From contig NZ_JVOJ01000032.1 of NCBI RefSeq assembly GCF_001064145.1, forward strand, positions 121,548-185,547: 64,000 bases of DNA. Direction: 5' to 3'. Positions within the stretch are counted from its first letter, which is position 1; every line of letters begins with the position of its first letter. Positions 37,208 through 49,188 of this stretch are shown here, in pieces. This DNA is from Sanguibacter keddieii (lineage in GTDB: Bacteria; Actinomycetota; Actinomycetes; Actinomycetales; Actinomycetaceae). The notes beneath the pieces are model-generated. The model was given only the letters and a program-made list of their open reading frames with translations, had not been told where the DNA came from and did not search any database. The translations under genes were made by a program, and so were the position numbers.

Positions 37208-37466
37208 GATTGCGGGCGCAGCGATGAGGCAGCGCAAAGGCTGAGGGCGAAGTGGGCCTGGTCGAGTAACGCGCAACGCACACCACGCGCCACCAGTGTG
37301 GAGGGCGCCGACGGGCCTGCAGGGCCTGGCCGTTCACCGAAGCGACGCACCGAGCGGAGCTCGCGGCGCGGACGGCAAGCGGGCAGGCACGACGGCGCCC
37401 GGAAAACCAGTGGCGCAGCCAGCAGGAACTCCGGTGGCGGCGACTCGGCCTCATCGATAAAAGACT

Positions 37467-37499
37467 CGGGCCCGGCACCTGAAGGAGGTACCGGGCCCG
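37467..37499 (-). terminator. terminator of secY-adk-map
   Basis: CGGGCCCGG-c-ACCT / AGGT-a-CCGGGCCCG hairpin, 15 bases past the map stop. On the minus strand it is followed by AGTCTTTTATC, a good T-run. Confidence 0.85.
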
Positions 37500-37514
37500 C
37501 AGCCATACGTCGAG

Positions 37515-38423
37515 TCAGTCGAGCGACACCGGGGTGACGCCGTAGGGCGCCAGGCCGGCCACTCCCCCGTCGCGCGCCGTCAAGACGGAGACACCGTCCT
37601 CGGTGATCGCGATCGAGTGCTCCCAGTGGGCGGCATCGCGGCCATCGACCGTGCGCACCGTCCACTCATCGTCGTCCGTGCGCGAAGCGATGTCGCCGCG
37701 GGTGAGCATCGGCTCGACCGCGAGCACCATGCCAGGCTTCAGGCGAGCCTGAATGCCGCGAACGTTGTAGTTGAGGACGTCCGGAGGCATGTGCATCTTC
37801 GTGCCGATACCGTGGCCCACAAACTCCTCGACGATGCCAGCTTCCCAACCGTTGATGAGCGCGTTCTCCGCAACGACAGTCTCAACCGCGTTCCCGACCG
37901 CGCTGATGCGCTTGCCGGTCGCCAATCCCGCGAGGGCGGCCCACAGAGACTCGCGCGTGACGGCGTCGAGCTGGCGACGCTCACGCAGCAGGCCCTCGTC
38001 CACTCCGGCGATTCCACCGGTGGCCCGCTCCCCCGCTGCGAAGTCAGCGTCCGACATGAAGGTCTCACCCACAATGACGCTGAAGGCGGCGTCTCCGTGC
38101 CACTGGCGGCCGCCGCGCTCCACGTACGCGCCGCAGTCAAAAGACACGATGTCGCCGGGAGCCAGCTCATAGTCGCCGGGAATACCGTGAACGATCACGT
38201 CGTTCACCGAGATGCACACCGTCGCCGGATAGCCGTAGTAGCCCTTGAAGTTGGAGGTCGCTCCCCCGTCGGCGATCGCCTGGGCGCTGACCTCGTCCAG
38301 CTCACGCGTCGTAACGCCGGGACGAATAGCGCCGCGCAGGGCCTCGTGGATCGACGCGACGACCAGACCGGCCTCGCGCATCCAACGAAGCTCCTGCGCG
38401 GACTTCAGTTCAATGCGTGGCAT
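37515..38423 (-). CDS. map: type I methionine aminopeptidase
   Basis: 302 residues, some 20-40 longer than usual. Metal ligands are visible in SFDCGAYVERGG and HGDAAFSV, the His in FVGHGIGTKMHMPP and the Glu in VLAVEPMLTRG. An insertion around 130-160 (SDADFAAGERATGGIAGVDEG) accounts for much of the extra length. It removes N-terminal Met. It lies 3 bases after adk. Confidence 0.95.
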   Translation of the reverse strand: MPRIELKSAQELRWMREAGLVVASIHEALRGAIRPGVTTRELDEVSAQAIADGGATSNFKGYYGYPATVCISVNDVIVHGIPGDYELAPGDIVSFDCGAYVERGGRQWHGDAAFSVIVGETFMSDADFAAGERATGGIAGVDEGLLRERRQLDAVTRESLWAALAGLATGKRISAVGNAVETVVAENALINGWEAGIVEEFVGHGIGTKMHMPPDVLNYNVRGIQARLKPGMVLAVEPMLTRGDIASRTDDDEWTVRTVDGRDAAHWEHSIAITEDGVSVLTARDGGVAGLAPYGVTPVSLD

Positions 38424-38426
38424 CGC

Positions 38427-39001
38427 TTAGTTCTTTGCCGCCGAGTCGAGGATCTCGAAGATGCGAGCCGTGACCTCGTCGATCGTGCCACTGCCATCGA
38501 CAACCTCCAGGAGGTCCTGGTCGACGTAGTAGGTGGCGACGGGCAGCGTCTGCTGGTGGTAGACCTCCAGGCGGTGACGCATGACGGGCTCGGTATCATC
38601 CGTGCGATGCTGCTCCTGAGCACGTTTGAGCATGCGCTCCACGACCTCGTCCTCGTCCACCTGGATCTCGAGAACGACGTCGATGGACTTGCCCAGATCG
38701 AGGAGCATGTCGCGCAGAACGTGCGCCTGCTCAACGGAACGCGGGTAGCCGTCGAGGAGGAAACCGTCGGCAGCGTCGGGGGCTGCGAGGCGCGCCTTCA
38801 CCATGGCGTTCGTGACCGAGTCCGGAACGAACTCGCCGCGGTCCATGTAGGCCTGCGCCTGCTTGCCGATCTCCGTACCTTCCGCCATGTTGGCGCGGAA
38901 GATGTCGCCTGTCGAAATAGCCGGGATACCGAGGCGCTCAGCGATACGCGAGGCCTGGGTGCCCTTGCCAGCTCCGGGAGGGCCAAGGAGGATGACGACT
39001 G

Positions 39002-39005
<4 letters not shown>
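38427..39005 (-). CDS. adk: adenylate kinase, short-LID type
   Basis: 192 residues. The P-loop is LGPPGAGKGTQASRIAE and FLLDGYPRSVEQAH follows. The LID region is short (EQHRTDDTEPVMRHRLEVY) without zinc cysteines. It interconverts ATP, AMP and ADP. It overlaps secY by 4 bases. Confidence 0.97.
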
Positions 39006-40294
<1,289 letters not shown>

Positions 40295-40457
40295 GGCTTC
40301 CTCCTACGGGTGATGGGCATGCGGGGCGAGGCCCCTAGACTGATCCAGCTTACCCGACACGGGTAGTGGTTGGCGACATCCAATCATTAAAAAAGCGCAT
40401 TGCCGCGTATTTAACGAGACGCGGCGCGCGAGCGCCCCATGTGCTGGGGCGTGTTGC

Positions 40458-40500
40458 TTTCGCGGGCGACAAGCACTTTGACAGCTCATCACCCGCGAAA
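40458..40500 (-). promoter_or_regulatory. inverted repeat upstream of secY
   Basis: TTTCGCGGG (40458-40466) and CCCGCGAAA (40492-40500), extended imperfectly by GTGTT-like flanks. It lies between the rplO terminator and secY, where a leader or operator is expected. The loop is 25 bases. Confidence 0.4.
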
Positions 40501-40512
40501 ACACAGACACGT

Positions 40513-40546
40513 AACGGGGGTGGCCCCTCGCGGGACCACCCCCGTT
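40513..40546 (-). terminator. terminator after rplO (end of the spc operon)
   Basis: AACGGGGGTGG / CCACCCCCGTT with a 12-base loop, five bases past the rplO stop. The minus-strand tail is ACGTGTCTGTGTTTTCG. Confidence 0.8.
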
Positions 40547-40551
40547 CAGCG

Positions 40552-41016
40552 TCAGCGAGCCGAAATGGACCCGCCGGCAGCCGTGATCTTCGCCTCGGCA
40601 GAGGAAGACCAGGAGTCGACCTCAATCTCGAGCTTGACGCTCAGTTCGCCGGTACCGAGCACCTTGACGGGCGCGGAGTCGCGAACGGCGTGCTTGGCGA
40701 TGAGATCCTCGACCGTGACCTTGCCGCCCTCGGGGAAGATCTCCCCGAGCTTGCCAACGTTCACGACCTGGTACTCAACGCGGAAGGGGTTCTTGAAGCC
40801 GCGAAGCTTCGGCAGACGCATGTGGATCGGCATCTGGCCACCCTCGAAGCCGGCAGCAACCTGGTAACGGGCCTTGGTGCCCTTGGTGCCACGGCCAGCG
40901 GTCTTACCCTTCGAGCCTTCACCGCGACCCACGCGGGTCTTCGCGGTCTTGGCTCCCGGGGCAGGACGCAGGTGGTGCAGCTTAACGATCTGCGTCTTGT
41001 TCGTGGAGTCCGCCAT
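40552..41016 (-). CDS. rplO: 50S ribosomal protein L15 (uL15)
   Basis: 154 residues. [34 protein letters not shown] glycine/lysine-rich N-terminus and [18 protein letters not shown] are diagnostic. A late assembly protein of the large subunit. Last gene of the spc operon, two bases after rpmD. Confidence 0.97.
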   Translation of the reverse strand: MADSTNKTQIVKLHHLRPAPGAKTAKTRVGRGEGSKGKTAGRGTKGTKARYQVAAGFEGGQMPIHMRLPKLRGFKNPFRVEYQVVNVGKLGEIFPEGGKVTVEDLIAKHAVRDSAPVKVLGTGELSVKLEIEVDSWSSSAEAKITAAGGSISAR

Positions 41017-41018
41017 TG

Positions 41019-41204
41019 TCAGTCGACCTCCTCAGCGGTCACCAGGTGACGCACGGTGCGAACGGCGCCCAGAACGGCGTCCGTCTGCTCACGCACGACA
41101 CTCTGGCCGATCTTGCGCAGCCCGAGGGTGCGCAGCGTGTCCTTCATGTTCTGCTTCGCGTGAGCAGAGGACTTGACCTGCGTGATCTTGATGTTCTTCG
41201 CCAT
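41019..41204 (-). CDS. rpmD: 50S ribosomal protein L30 (uL30)
   Basis: 61 residues. [20 protein letters not shown] then [11 protein letters not shown] is typical. ATG 41204 follows GGAGG by seven bases and overlaps the rpsE stop, which decides it over the codon before. Confidence 0.96.
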   Translation of the reverse strand: MAKNIKITQVKSSAHAKQNMKDTLRTLGLRKIGQSVVREQTDAVLGAVRTVRHLVTAEEVD

Positions 41205-41893
41205 CACTTAGCCTCCCCTGCAGCGGCCTTGTCGGCCTCGGCGGCCTCGGCAGCCGCGCGCTTCTCGGCCTCGCCCTCTGCGCGAGCGCGCAGCATGGAC
41301 GCGGGAGCAACGCGCTCGAGGGGCAGGCCGCGACGTGCGGCGACAGCCTCGGGCTGCTCGAGCTGCTTGAGTGCGTCAACCGTCGCGTGGACGATGTTGA
41401 TCGCGTTGGACGAGCCCAGCGACTTGGTGAGCACGTCGTGGACGCCCGCGGCCTCCAGGACGGCGCGCACCGGGCCGCCGGCGATAACGCCGGTACCGGG
41501 GGCGGCCGGACGCAGGAGGACGACACCGGCGGTGTCGCGGCCCTGCACCACGTGCGTAATCGTGCGGCGGATCATCGGGACGCGGAAGAAGTTCTTCTTC
41601 GCCTCCTCGACGCCCTTGGAAATGGCCTGGGGAACTTCCTTGGCCTTTCCGTAGCCGACGCCCACCGTGCCTTCGCCGTCACCCACGACAACCAGGGCGG
41701 TGAAGGAGAAACGACGTCCACCCTTCACAACCTTGGAGACGCGGTTGATCGTCACGACGCGCTCGATGTACTCGTTCTTGTTTTCGTTGTTCCGGCGGTT
41801 ATCGCGATCGTTGCCGCGGCCGGAGCGGCGCTCACGGCGATCGTTGTTCTCGCCCGCGCCCGAACCGTTCCTGTCTCGCTGCTGTGCAGCCAT
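41204..41893 (-). CDS. rpsE: 30S ribosomal protein S5 (uS5) with N- and C-terminal extensions
   Basis: 229 residues against about 165-200 usual. The core begins at [20 protein letters not shown] and includes [15 protein letters not shown] and the [12 protein letters not shown] motif. The first ~40 residues are an Arg/Asn/Asp-rich tail; the last ~25 are Ala/Glu-rich. S5 supports decoding fidelity and mRNA unwinding. The longer in-frame start at 42034 would overlap rplR and is rejected. Confidence 0.96.
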   Translation of the reverse strand: MAAQQRDRNGSGAGENNDRRERRSGRGNDRDNRRNNENKNEYIERVVTINRVSKVVKGGRRFSFTALVVVGDGEGTVGVGYGKAKEVPQAISKGVEEAKKNFFRVPMIRRTITHVVQGRDTAGVVLLRPAAPGTGVIAGGPVRAVLEAAGVHDVLTKSLGSSNAINIVHATVDALKQLEQPEAVAARRGLPLERVAPASMLRARAEGEAEKRAAAEAAEADKAAAGEAK

Positions 41894-41921
41894 CAGATGA
41901 TCTCTCTTTCTTTCGGCTCGT

Positions 41922-42293
41922 TCACAGCTCGAGTCCGCCCTCACGGGCGGCCTCGGCAACGGCCGCAACGCGACCTGCGTACTTGTTACCACCGCGGTCG
42001 AAGACGACAGCGGAGATACCGGCAGCCTTCGCACGCTCGGCGATCAGTGCGCCGACCTTGCGAGCCTTGTCGGTCTTCGTGCCCTCGGAACCAGCGACCT
42101 CGGACTCGATGTCGGAGGCCGACACCAGGGTGTGACCAACCGTATCGTCGATGACCTGAGCCACCATGTGGCGGTTCGAACGGGTGACGACCAGACGGGG
42201 ACGCTCGGGCGTGCCGTTGATCTTCTTGCGGAGGCGGAGGTGACGGCGCTTGCGAGCGACGAACTTGCCCTTGCCCTTGATCGAGTAAGCCAT
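41922..42293 (-). CDS. rplR: 50S ribosomal protein L18 (uL18)
   Basis: 123 residues. [19 protein letters not shown] and [25 protein letters not shown] are signature segments. It binds 5S rRNA. ATG 42293 overlaps the rplF stop by one base. Confidence 0.97.
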   Translation of the reverse strand: MAYSIKGKGKFVARKRRHLRLRKKINGTPERPRLVVTRSNRHMVAQVIDDTVGHTLVSASDIESEVAGSEGTKTDKARKVGALIAERAKAAGISAVVFDRGGNKYAGRVAAVAEAAREGGLEL

Positions 42294-42835
42294 CACTTAC
42301 CAGCCTTTCCGACCTTGCGACGGATGGTCTCGCCCACGTAGTGGATGCCCTTGCCCTTGTAAGGCTCCGGCTTCTTCAGCTTGCGGATGCGAGCAGCGGT
42401 CTCACCGACGAGCTGCTTGTCGATTCCGGACACCGTGAACAGCGTCTGGGACTTGGGCGCAATCGTGAACTCGATGCCCTCGGGCGGGGTGACGGTGATC
42501 GTGTGGGAGAAGCCCAGGGAGAACTCGAGGTCCTTGCCCTTGGCGACCACGCGGTAACCGGTACCCGTGATTTCGAGGTCCTTCTTGTAGCCCTCGGTCA
42601 CGCCGACGATCATGTTGGCGATCAGGGTGCGGGACAGTCCGTGGAGCGAGCGCGAGGTGCGCTCGTCGTTCGGACGCTCGACGATAACCTGGCCGTCTTC
42701 GATCTTGGCGGTGATCGGCTCAGCAACGACGTGGGAGAGGGTGCCCTTGGGGCCCTTCACCGACACGGTCTGGCCGTCGATCGTGACGTCAACACCGGCG
42801 GGGATTGCGATGGGGTTCTTACCAATTCGCGACAT
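42293..42835 (-). CDS. rplF: 50S ribosomal protein L6 (uL6)
   Basis: 180 residues, normal. [16 protein letters not shown] at the start and [24 protein letters not shown] at the end are diagnostic. It lies near the factor-binding site. It lies 15 bases after rpsH. Confidence 0.98.
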   Translation of the reverse strand: MSRIGKNPIAIPAGVDVTIDGQTVSVKGPKGTLSHVVAEPITAKIEDGQVIVERPNDERTSRSLHGLSRTLIANMIVGVTEGYKKDLEITGTGYRVVAKGKDLEFSLGFSHTITVTPPEGIEFTIAPKSQTLFTVSGIDKQLVGETAARIRKLKKPEPYKGKGIHYVGETIRRKVGKAGK

Positions 42836-42850
42836 TGTTCAGCCTCCTCA

Positions 42851-43249
42851 TCACCAGATGTAGGCGAGGACTTCCCCACCCACACCCTTCTCGGCTGCCT
42901 GACGGTCGGTGAGCAGGCCAGAGGACGTGGACAGGATCGCCACGCCGAGGCCGCCGCGGACCTTGGGCAGGTTGGTGGACTTGGCGTACACGCGCAGACC
43001 AGGCTTGGACACGCGCTTGAGCCCCTGGATCGCGGCCTCGCGGTGCGAGCCGTACTTCAGGTTGATCGTCAGGGTCTTGCCCACGCGGGCATCCTCGACG
43101 GAGGTCGAGGCAATGTAGCCTTCCTCGACCAGGATGTTCGCAATCGCGTTCTTAAGCTTCGAATACGGCATAGAGACCGCATCGTGGTGCGCACGAGTCG
43201 CGTTGCGCAGACGCGTCAGCATATCTGCAATCGGGTCTGTCATTGTCAT
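42851..43249 (-). CDS. rpsH: 30S ribosomal protein S8 (uS8)
   Basis: 132 residues. [18 protein letters not shown] and [21 protein letters not shown] are typical. It binds the central 16S domain and is the spc-operon autoregulator in E. coli; whether it regulates here is unknown. An ATG two codons downstream is an alternative start. Confidence 0.97.
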   Translation of the reverse strand: MTMTDPIADMLTRLRNATRAHHDAVSMPYSKLKNAIANILVEEGYIASTSVEDARVGKTLTINLKYGSHREAAIQGLKRVSKPGLRVYAKSTNLPKVRGGLGVAILSTSSGLLTDRQAAEKGVGGEVLAYIW

Positions 43250-43311
43250 GGGGGTTTATTCCCCTTCCTCGTCGCGGTTTCTCCGGTTACCCGGGACCTG
43301 CGACGTTCGTT

Positions 43312-43497
43312 TTACCAGCTGCTCTTGGTGACACCGGGGAGTTCGCCACGGTGGGCGAGCTCGCGCAGGCACACGCGGCATAGTCCGAACTTGCGGTACA
43401 CCGAGTGCGGACGACCGCAACGGTTGCACCGGGTGTAGGCACGCACGCCGAACTTCGGCTTGCGGGCAGCCTTGACCTTCAGGGATGTCTTGGCCAT
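43312..43497 (-). CDS. rpsZ: 30S ribosomal protein S14 type Z (zinc-binding)
   Basis: 61 residues, the short zinc form. RCNRCGRP and GLCRVCLRE provide the four Cys of the zinc site. It is needed for 30S head assembly. It lies 3 bases after rplE. Confidence 0.97.
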   Translation of the reverse strand: MAKTSLKVKAARKPKFGVRAYTRCNRCGRPHSVYRKFGLCRVCLRELAHRGELPGVTKSSW

Positions 43498-43500
43498 GGG

Positions 43501-44046
43501 TCAGTCCTCCTTGAACGGGAAGCCGAGGTGACGGAGGAGGGCGCGACCCTCTTCGTCGGTGGTGGCCGAGGTGACAACCGTGATGTCCATGCCGCGCACT
43601 CGGTCGATCGAGTCCTGATCGATCTCGTGGAACATCGACTGTTCCGTGAGACCGAAGGTGTAGTTGCCGTGACCGTCGAACTGCTTGGAAGACAGTCCGC
43701 GGAAGTCACGGATACGGGGAAGCGCCGTCGAGAGGAGGCGATCCAGGAACTCCCACATGCGGTCGCCGCGAAGCGTGACGTGCGCTCCGATCGCCTGGCC
43801 CTCACGCAGCTTGAACTGCGCGATGGACTTCTTGGCGCGGGTGGTCACGGGCTTCTGGCCGGTGATCGCGGTGAGGTCGCGGAGCGCGCCCTCGAGTGCC
43901 TTCGAGTCGCGAGCGGCCTCGCCGACACCCATGTTGACAACGATCTTCGTCAGTCCGCCGACCTGCATGACGTTCTCGTGCTTGAACTCAGCACGGAGCG
44001 CCTCGCGGATCTCGGAGACGTACTTTTCCTTCAGACGCGGGGCCAT
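43501..44046 (-). CDS. rplE: 50S ribosomal protein L5 (uL5)
   Basis: 181 residues. [39 protein letters not shown] and [12 protein letters not shown] are characteristic. It binds 5S rRNA and contacts the P-site tRNA. It is two bases after rplX. Confidence 0.98.
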   Translation of the reverse strand: MAPRLKEKYVSEIREALRAEFKHENVMQVGGLTKIVVNMGVGEAARDSKALEGALRDLTAITGQKPVTTRAKKSIAQFKLREGQAIGAHVTLRGDRMWEFLDRLLSTALPRIRDFRGLSSKQFDGHGNYTFGLTEQSMFHEIDQDSIDRVRGMDITVVTSATTDEEGRALLRHLGFPFKED

Positions 44047-44048
44047 GC

Positions 44049-44480
44049 TCAGATCTCCTTGCCCTGCTCAACGCCGCGCTTCGCGCCACCACGAGCCACG
44101 CGGACTCGGACGGTGCGGGTGCGGCCGCCGCGCTCGACGGTGTCCTCGCGGAAACCGACGCGAACGCGCTTCTTGGTCTCGGGGTCGACCAGTGCGACCT
44201 TGGACAGCGAGATGGGGGCCTCGATGGTCTCGATGCCGCCGGCGCTGCCCTGCTGGCCCTGGCGCACGTGGCGCGTCTTCAGGTTGATGCCCTCGACGAG
44301 GACCTTGCCCTCGGCCGGGAACACCTGGATGACGCGGCCCTGCTTGCCCTTGTCGCCGGGGGTCAGGGGCTCGAGGCCCTCTTCCGCACGGCGGGCGTTG
44401 CGCTCAGCCAGCGCCTTCTCGTCGGACGTGCGTCCGCGAACGACCTCGACGAGGTCATTCTTACGAATCTTGGCTGCCAT
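44049..44480 (-). CDS. rplX: 50S ribosomal protein L24 (uL24)
   Basis: 143 residues, longer than the usual ~105. The KOW motif is split by an insert: [20 protein letters not shown], then [20 protein letters not shown]. The rest ([27 protein letters not shown]) is normal. An assembly initiator near the exit tunnel. Confidence 0.96.
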   Translation of the reverse strand: MAAKIRKNDLVEVVRGRTSDEKALAERNARRAEEGLEPLTPGDKGKQGRVIQVFPAEGKVLVEGINLKTRHVRQGQQGSAGGIETIEAPISLSKVALVDPETKKRVRVGFREDTVERGGRTRTVRVRVARGGAKRGVEQGKEI

Positions 44481-44483
44481 GGA

Positions 44484-44852
44484 TCAGATCACCTCCGGAG
44501 CGAGGGAGACGATGCGCATGAACTTCTTGTCACGCAGCTCGCGGCCCACGGGGCCGAAGATACGCGTGCCACGCGGCTCGCCATTGTTGTTGATGATGAC
44601 GGCCGCATTCTCGTCGAAACGAATGTAGGAACCGTCGGGGCGGCGGGTTTCCTTACGCGTGCGAACGATCACTGCCTTGACGACTTCGCCCTTCTTGACG
44701 TTGCCGCCGGGAATGGCGTCCTTCACGGTGGCGACAATGGTGTCGCCGATACCCGCGTAGCGCCGACCCGAGCCACCGAGAACACGGATGGTCAGGATCT
44801 CCTTGGCCCCTGTGTTGTCGGCGACCTTCAGTCGCGACTCCTGCTGAATCAT
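44484..44852 (-). CDS. rplN: 50S ribosomal protein L14 (uL14)
   Basis: 122 residues, standard. [20 protein letters not shown] at the start and [20 protein letters not shown] near the end are diagnostic. First gene of the spc group; an 88-base gap separates it from rpsQ. Confidence 0.98.
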   Translation of the reverse strand: MIQQESRLKVADNTGAKEILTIRVLGGSGRRYAGIGDTIVATVKDAIPGGNVKKGEVVKAVIVRTRKETRRPDGSYIRFDENAAVIINNNGEPRGTRIFGPVGRELRDKKFMRIVSLAPEVI

Positions 44853-44940
44853 TTTCTATTGACTCCTGTCGTCGTGCCGGTTCTCTTCCGGATTGTACCG
44901 GTCGAGCCTTGCCGAACGGATTTCGGTCTGTGAGCGAAGG

Positions 44941-45216
44941 TCACTTCGCCTTTTCGAGGATCTCCACAACGCGCCAGCGCTTGGTGGCCGACAGCGGGCG
45001 GGTCTCCATGATGAGGACGAGATCGCCGACGCCGCACTCGTTGTGCTCGTCGTGAACCTTGACCTTCTTGTTCTTGCGCATGACCTTGCCGTAGAGGGCG
45101 TGCTTGACGCGGTCCTCGATCTGGACGACAACGGTCTTGTCCATCTTGTCGCTGACGACGTAGCCGCGACGGACCTTACGCTCGTTACGAGCGGTGGTTT
45201 CTGCCATCAGGCTCAC
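44941..45216 (-). CDS. rpsQ: 30S ribosomal protein S17 (uS17)
   Basis: 91 residues. [20 protein letters not shown] and [20 protein letters not shown] are signatures. A primary 16S binder. It overlaps rpmC by 4 bases and ends the S10 operon proper. Confidence 0.97.
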   Translation of the reverse strand: MSLMAETTARNERKVRRGYVVSDKMDKTVVVQIEDRVKHALYGKVMRKNKKVKVHDEHNECGVGDLVLIMETRPLSATKRWRVVEILEKAK

Positions 45217-45446
45217 TCCTCAGTGCTCGGGGCGGTGCGGTAGCCAAGCTCCCGCTCACGCGCGATGGTGTAGATCCGGGCAATGTCGCGGCGCACGGTC
45301 TTCATGCGACCGTGATCCTCGAGATTGCCAACGGCCTGCGCAAAACGCAGGTTGAACAGCTCAGCCTTAGCCTTCTCCAGCTCCTTGGACAGCTGGGAGT
45401 TGTCCATTGCGTCGAGCTGCTCGGTGGTCAGACCCTTATCTGCCAT
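45213..45446 (-). CDS. rpmC: 50S ribosomal protein L29 (uL29)
   Basis: 77 residues. A helical hairpin protein: [20 protein letters not shown] then [18 protein letters not shown]. It sits at the tunnel exit. It overlaps its neighbours by 1 and 4 bases. Confidence 0.96.
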   Translation of the reverse strand: MADKGLTTEQLDAMDNSQLSKELEKAKAELFNLRFAQAVGNLEDHGRMKTVRRDIARIYTIARERELGYRTAPSTEE

Positions 45447-45865
45447 CAGATGTCACCACCCTCTCGGACCACGAAACGGGTCTTGATAGGAAGCTTGTGC
45501 TGGGCACGGCTGAGGGCCTCGCGAGCGAGCTCCTCCGGGACGCCTGCCAGCTCGAACATGACACGTCCGGGCTTGACGGGGGCAACCCACCATTCCGGAG
45601 CACCCTTACCGGAACCCATTCGGGTTTCGGCGGGCTTCTTCGTCAGGGGACGGTCCGGGAAGATGTTGATCCAGACCTTACCGCCACGCTTGATGTGACG
45701 CGTCACGGCAATACGTGCCGCCTCAATCTGACGGTTGGTGATGTACGCAGGCTCGAGAGCCTGGATGCCGTAGTCGCCGAACGCCAGTTCGGTGCCACCG
45801 GTGGCAAAGCCAGTGCGGTGAGGACGGTGCTGCTTGCGGTACTTAGTCCGACGGGGAATGAGCAT
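45446..45865 (-). CDS. rplP: 50S ribosomal protein L16 (uL16)
   Basis: 139 residues. [39 protein letters not shown] and [19 protein letters not shown] are classic. It organises the A-site region. Confidence 0.98.
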   Translation of the reverse strand: MLIPRRTKYRKQHRPHRTGFATGGTELAFGDYGIQALEPAYITNRQIEAARIAVTRHIKRGGKVWINIFPDRPLTKKPAETRMGSGKGAPEWWVAPVKPGRVMFELAGVPEELAREALSRAQHKLPIKTRFVVREGGDI

Positions 45866-45870
45866 TGGGC

Positions 45871-46680
45871 TCAGGCCTCCGATCCGGTCGTGGGCGCAGC
45901 GGCCTCGGAGGCCGAAGCCTCACGGGGAGCCTGCTGCGCAGCGGTCTCCTGGTTGGGGCGTCCACCGCGGCGGGGGCCACGGCGGCCATCGCGACGGCCG
46001 CCACGCTGGGCCTGCTCGGCCTGCTGGCGAGCGAACTCGCGCTCGGTGATGTCGCCCTTGTAGATCCACACCTTGACGCCGATGCGACCGAAGGTCGTGC
46101 GGGCCTCGTGGAATCCGTAGTCGATGTTCGCGCGGAGGGTGTGCAGCGGCACGCGGCCCTCGCGGTAGAACTCGGAGCGGGACATTTCAGCGCCACCCAG
46201 ACGGCCGGACACCTGGACACGAATGCCCTTGGCGCCAGCGCGCTGCGCGGACTGGATGCCCTTACGCATCGCACGACGGAAGGACACGCGGGCAGCGAGC
46301 TGCTCGGCGATGCCCTGTGCAACGAGCTGCGCAACGAGGTCGGGGTTCTTGACCTCAAGGATGTTGAGCTGAACCTGCTTGCCCGTCAGCTTCTCGAGCT
46401 GGACGCGCAGGCGGTCGGCCTCAGCACCACGGCGACCGATGACGATGCCCGGGCGGGCGGTGTGCAGGTCGACGCGAACGCGGTCACGCGTACGCTCGAT
46501 GCTCACCTCGGCGATGCCGGCGCGCTCGAGGTTGTCGGTCAGGAACTTGCGGATCGCGACGTCTTCGGCCACGTAATCCGCGTAGCGCTGTCCCTTGGTG
46601 GTGGAGTCGGAGAACCAGCGAGACCGGTGGTCAGTGGTGATTCCCAGACGGAACCCGCGGGGGTTGACCTTCTGACCCAT
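45871..46680 (-). CDS. rpsC: 30S ribosomal protein S3 (uS3) with long C-terminal tail
   Basis: 269 residues. The KH-domain motif [15 protein letters not shown] and [20 protein letters not shown] opening are clear. After residue ~215 an Arg/Gly-rich then Ala/Ser-rich tail follows ([16 protein letters not shown]...). S3 helps form the mRNA entry helicase. Confidence 0.97.
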   Translation of the reverse strand: MGQKVNPRGFRLGITTDHRSRWFSDSTTKGQRYADYVAEDVAIRKFLTDNLERAGIAEVSIERTRDRVRVDLHTARPGIVIGRRGAEADRLRVQLEKLTGKQVQLNILEVKNPDLVAQLVAQGIAEQLAARVSFRRAMRKGIQSAQRAGAKGIRVQVSGRLGGAEMSRSEFYREGRVPLHTLRANIDYGFHEARTTFGRIGVKVWIYKGDITEREFARQQAEQAQRGGRRDGRRGPRRGGRPNQETAAQQAPREASASEAAAPTTGSEA

Positions 46681-46681
46681 A

Positions 46682-47053
46682 TCAGCGGTCTCCCTTCTTC
46701 TTGTCTTCCTTGGTACCCACCACGATGGTGATGTGGGAGGTGCGCTTCAGGATACGACCGGCGCGCCCCTGTGCACGGGGACGAATGCGCTTCATGGTCG
46801 GACCCTCGTCCACGAATGCCTCCAGGATGAGCAGGTCAGCCTCGTTGAAGGTCTCTCCGGCGTTCTCAGCCTTGACCTTCGAGTTGGCGACGGCGCTCAG
46901 GAGCACCTTGCGGACATCGGTGGCGACGGCCTGCGGGGCGAACCGCAGAATGTCGGCGGCCTCCAGAACACGCTTGCCGCGAACCTCGTTCACAACACGG
47001 CGGGACTTCTGGGGCGTGACGCGGATGAATCGCGCCTGCGCCTTGGCTTCCAT
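46682..47053 (-). CDS. rplV: 50S ribosomal protein L22 (uL22)
   Basis: 123 residues. [20 protein letters not shown] and [20 protein letters not shown] (tunnel-lining loop) are diagnostic. It lies one base from rpsC. Confidence 0.98.
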   Translation of the reverse strand: MEAKAQARFIRVTPQKSRRVVNEVRGKRVLEAADILRFAPQAVATDVRKVLLSAVANSKVKAENAGETFNEADLLILEAFVDEGPTMKRIRPRAQGRAGRILKRTSHITIVVGTKEDKKKGDR

Positions 47054-47082
47054 GTATCTGCCTCTTCTTCCGTGGGGCCGGC

Positions 47083-47364
47083 TCAGCGCCGACGTCCCTT
47101 ACGATCGTCCTTGTCGTGGCTGCGGAAAGTACGCGTGGGAGCGAACTCGCCGAGCTTGTGGCCCACCATCGACTCGGTGACGAAAACGGGCACATGCTTA
47201 CGGCCGTCGTGGACGGCGATGGTCAGACCCAGGAAGTCCGGGGTGATGACCGAGCGACGCGACCAGGTCTTGATGACGTTCTTAGAGCCGGATTCGTTCG
47301 CGGCGTCGACCTTCTTGAGCAGGTGGTCGTCGACGAACGGGCCCTTCTTCAAACTACGCGGCAT
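47083..47364 (-). CDS. rpsS: 30S ribosomal protein S19 (uS19)
   Basis: 93 residues. [20 protein letters not shown] and the [40 protein letters not shown] segments are invariant features. It lies in the 30S head with S13. Confidence 0.98.
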   Translation of the reverse strand: MPRSLKKGPFVDDHLLKKVDAANESGSKNVIKTWSRRSVITPDFLGLTIAVHDGRKHVPVFVTESMVGHKLGEFAPTRTFRSHDKDDRKGRRR

Positions 47365-47380
47365 TTCAATCGACTCCTAC

Positions 47381-48217
47381 TCAGCGGTTCTTGCCGGTCT
47401 TGCGACGGCGGACGATCATGCGATCGGACGCCTTCTTCGGACGACGCGTACGGCCCTCGGGCTTGCCCCAAGGCGACACGGGGTGACGACCACCGGACGT
47501 GCGGCCTTCACCACCGCCGTGCGGGTGATCGACCGGGTTCATAACGACACCACGGACGTGCGGGCGCTTGCCCTTCCAGCGCATACGGCCGGCCTTGCCC
47601 CAGTTGATGTTCGACTGCTCTGCGTTGCCGACCTCGCCGATGGTGGCGCGGCAGGTGGCCTCGACGTTGCGGATCTCGCCGGAGGGCATACGCAGCTGGG
47701 CGAAGCGGCCTTCCTTAGCGACGAGCTGCACGGAGGTGCCAGCGGAGCGAGCGATCTTGGCACCGCCACCCGGGTAGAGCTCAACGGCGTGCACAACGGT
47801 ACCCAGGGGGATGTTGCGCAGCTGCAGCGAGTTGCCGGGCTTGATGTCAGCGCCAACGCCGGCCTCGATCTGATCGCCCTGCTTGAGCCCGGTCGGAGCG
47901 AGGATGTAGCGCTTCTCGCCATCCGCGTAGTGCAGGAGGGCGATACGAGCGGTGCGGTTGGGGTCGTACTCAATGTGAGCGACCGTTGCCGGGACGCCGT
48001 CCTTGTCGTGACGACGGAAGTCGATCACGCGGTACTGACGCTTGTGGCCGCCGCCGCGGTGGCGGGAGGTCACGCGGCCGTTGTTGTTACGGCCACCGGT
48101 CTTGTGCAGCGGGCGCAGCAGCGACTTCTCGGGGGTGTCGCGGGTGATCTCGACGAAGTCAGAGACGGACGAGAAGCGACGGCCCGGAGTCGTGGGCTTG
48201 TACTTGCGAATTCCCAT
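47381..48217 (-). CDS. rplB: 50S ribosomal protein L2 (uL2)
   Basis: 278 residues. [14 protein letters not shown] at the start and [20 protein letters not shown] near the peptidyl-transferase-associated His region are conserved. Required for subunit association. Confidence 0.98.
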   Translation of the reverse strand: MGIRKYKPTTPGRRFSSVSDFVEITRDTPEKSLLRPLHKTGGRNNNGRVTSRHRGGGHKRQYRVIDFRRHDKDGVPATVAHIEYDPNRTARIALLHYADGEKRYILAPTGLKQGDQIEAGVGADIKPGNSLQLRNIPLGTVVHAVELYPGGGAKIARSAGTSVQLVAKEGRFAQLRMPSGEIRNVEATCRATIGEVGNAEQSNINWGKAGRMRWKGKRPHVRGVVMNPVDHPHGGGEGRTSGGRHPVSPWGKPEGRTRRPKKASDRMIVRRRKTGKNR

Positions 48218-48239
48218 TGTTCAAATGTCCCTTCGGTCC

Positions 48240-48545
48240 TCAGGCCTGATCGCCGAAGATGTCGATGGTGCCCTCACGCACGGTGACGATGGCACGCTTG
48301 ACGTCCTTGCGCTTACCGATCCCGTTGCGGGTGCGGTAGGTCTTGCCCTTGCGGTTCTGGGTGGCGATGGAACCGATCTTGACGCCGAAGATACGCTCGA
48401 GGGCAATCTTGATCTCGGTCTTGTTCGCGCGGGGGTCAACCTCGAAGGTGTACTTGCCCAGGTCCATCAGGGCGAGCGACTTCTCGGTGGTGACCGGCTT
48501 CAGGATGATGTCGCGGGGGTTCTTACCCGCTTCAATCGTGCTCAC
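48240..48545 (-). CDS. rplW: 50S ribosomal protein L23 (uL23)
   Basis: 101 residues. [20 protein letters not shown] and [16 protein letters not shown] are signatures. It is the docking site for SRP and trigger factor. It overlaps rplD by 4 bases. Confidence 0.97.
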   Translation of the reverse strand: MSTIEAGKNPRDIILKPVTTEKSLALMDLGKYTFEVDPRANKTEIKIALERIFGVKIGSIATQNRKGKTYRTRNGIGKRKDVKRAIVTVREGTIDIFGDQA

Positions 48546-49186
48546 TTGGTCTCCTCCTTGGTACCGAGGAAGGACTCAAGGGCGGCCTGCGTGAAGACGA
48601 TGTCATCGGCGTCCAGGACGTCGTACGTGTTCAGCTGGTCGGCCCACAGAACGTGAACCTCGGGAACGTTGCGCAGGGACAGCGCGGTCAGTTCGTTGCC
48701 ACGCTCGAGGACGACGAGAGCCTGACGGTCCTCGACGATCGCGCTCAGAGCGGCGAGCGCAGCCTTGGTCGAGGGCTTGTCGCCTTCGACCAGAGCGGTG
48801 ACAACGTGGATGCGGTCGGCGCGCGCACGGTCGGAGAGAGCGGAACGCAGAGCGCCCTGCTTCATCTTCTTGGGGGTGCGCTGGTCGTAGTCACGCGGCT
48901 GAGGGCCGTGGACGATGCCACCGCCGGTGAAGTGAGGCGCACGGATGGAGCCCTGACGAGCGTTACCGGTGCCCTTCTGACGGAACGGCTTCTTGCCGCC
49001 GCCAGCGACGTCACCGCGGGTCTTCGTCGCGTGCGTGCCCTGACGAGCGGCCGCAAGCTGAGCGACGACAACCTGGTGCATCAGCGGAATGTTGGTGGGA
49101 ACGTCAAAGATCGAACCCGGGAGAACGACGGAGCCCGCCTTCTTGCCCTTGAGGTCGATGACGTCAACGTTACGATCGTCAGCCAT
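48542..49186 (-). CDS. rplD: 50S ribosomal protein L4 (uL4)
   Basis: 214 residues from ATG 49186, chosen because AAGGG lies nine bases upstream; a GTG at 49192 overlapping the rplC stop is the alternative. [20 protein letters not shown] is the tunnel-lining loop. In E. coli L4 autoregulates the S10 operon; not shown here. Confidence 0.96.
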   Translation of the reverse strand: MADDRNVDVIDLKGKKAGSVVLPGSIFDVPTNIPLMHQVVVAQLAAARQGTHATKTRGDVAGGGKKPFRQKGTGNARQGSIRAPHFTGGGIVHGPQPRDYDQRTPKKMKQGALRSALSDRARADRIHVVTALVEGDKPSTKAALAALSAIVEDRQALVVLERGNELTALSLRNVPEVHVLWADQLNTYDVLDADDIVFTQAALESFLGTKEETK

Positions 49187-49188
49187 GA

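Larger units (their letters stand above)
36509..37466. other. gene-free region between map and infA
   Basis: The largest non-coding stretch in an otherwise tightly packed ribosomal cluster. It holds the presumed infA promoter near the AT-rich 36663-36690, nested complementary segments at 36725-36789, the ATCCGGAT array at 36864-36949 and a 17-bp inverted repeat at 37094-37207. No convincing open reading frame is seen on either strand. Confidence 0.6.
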
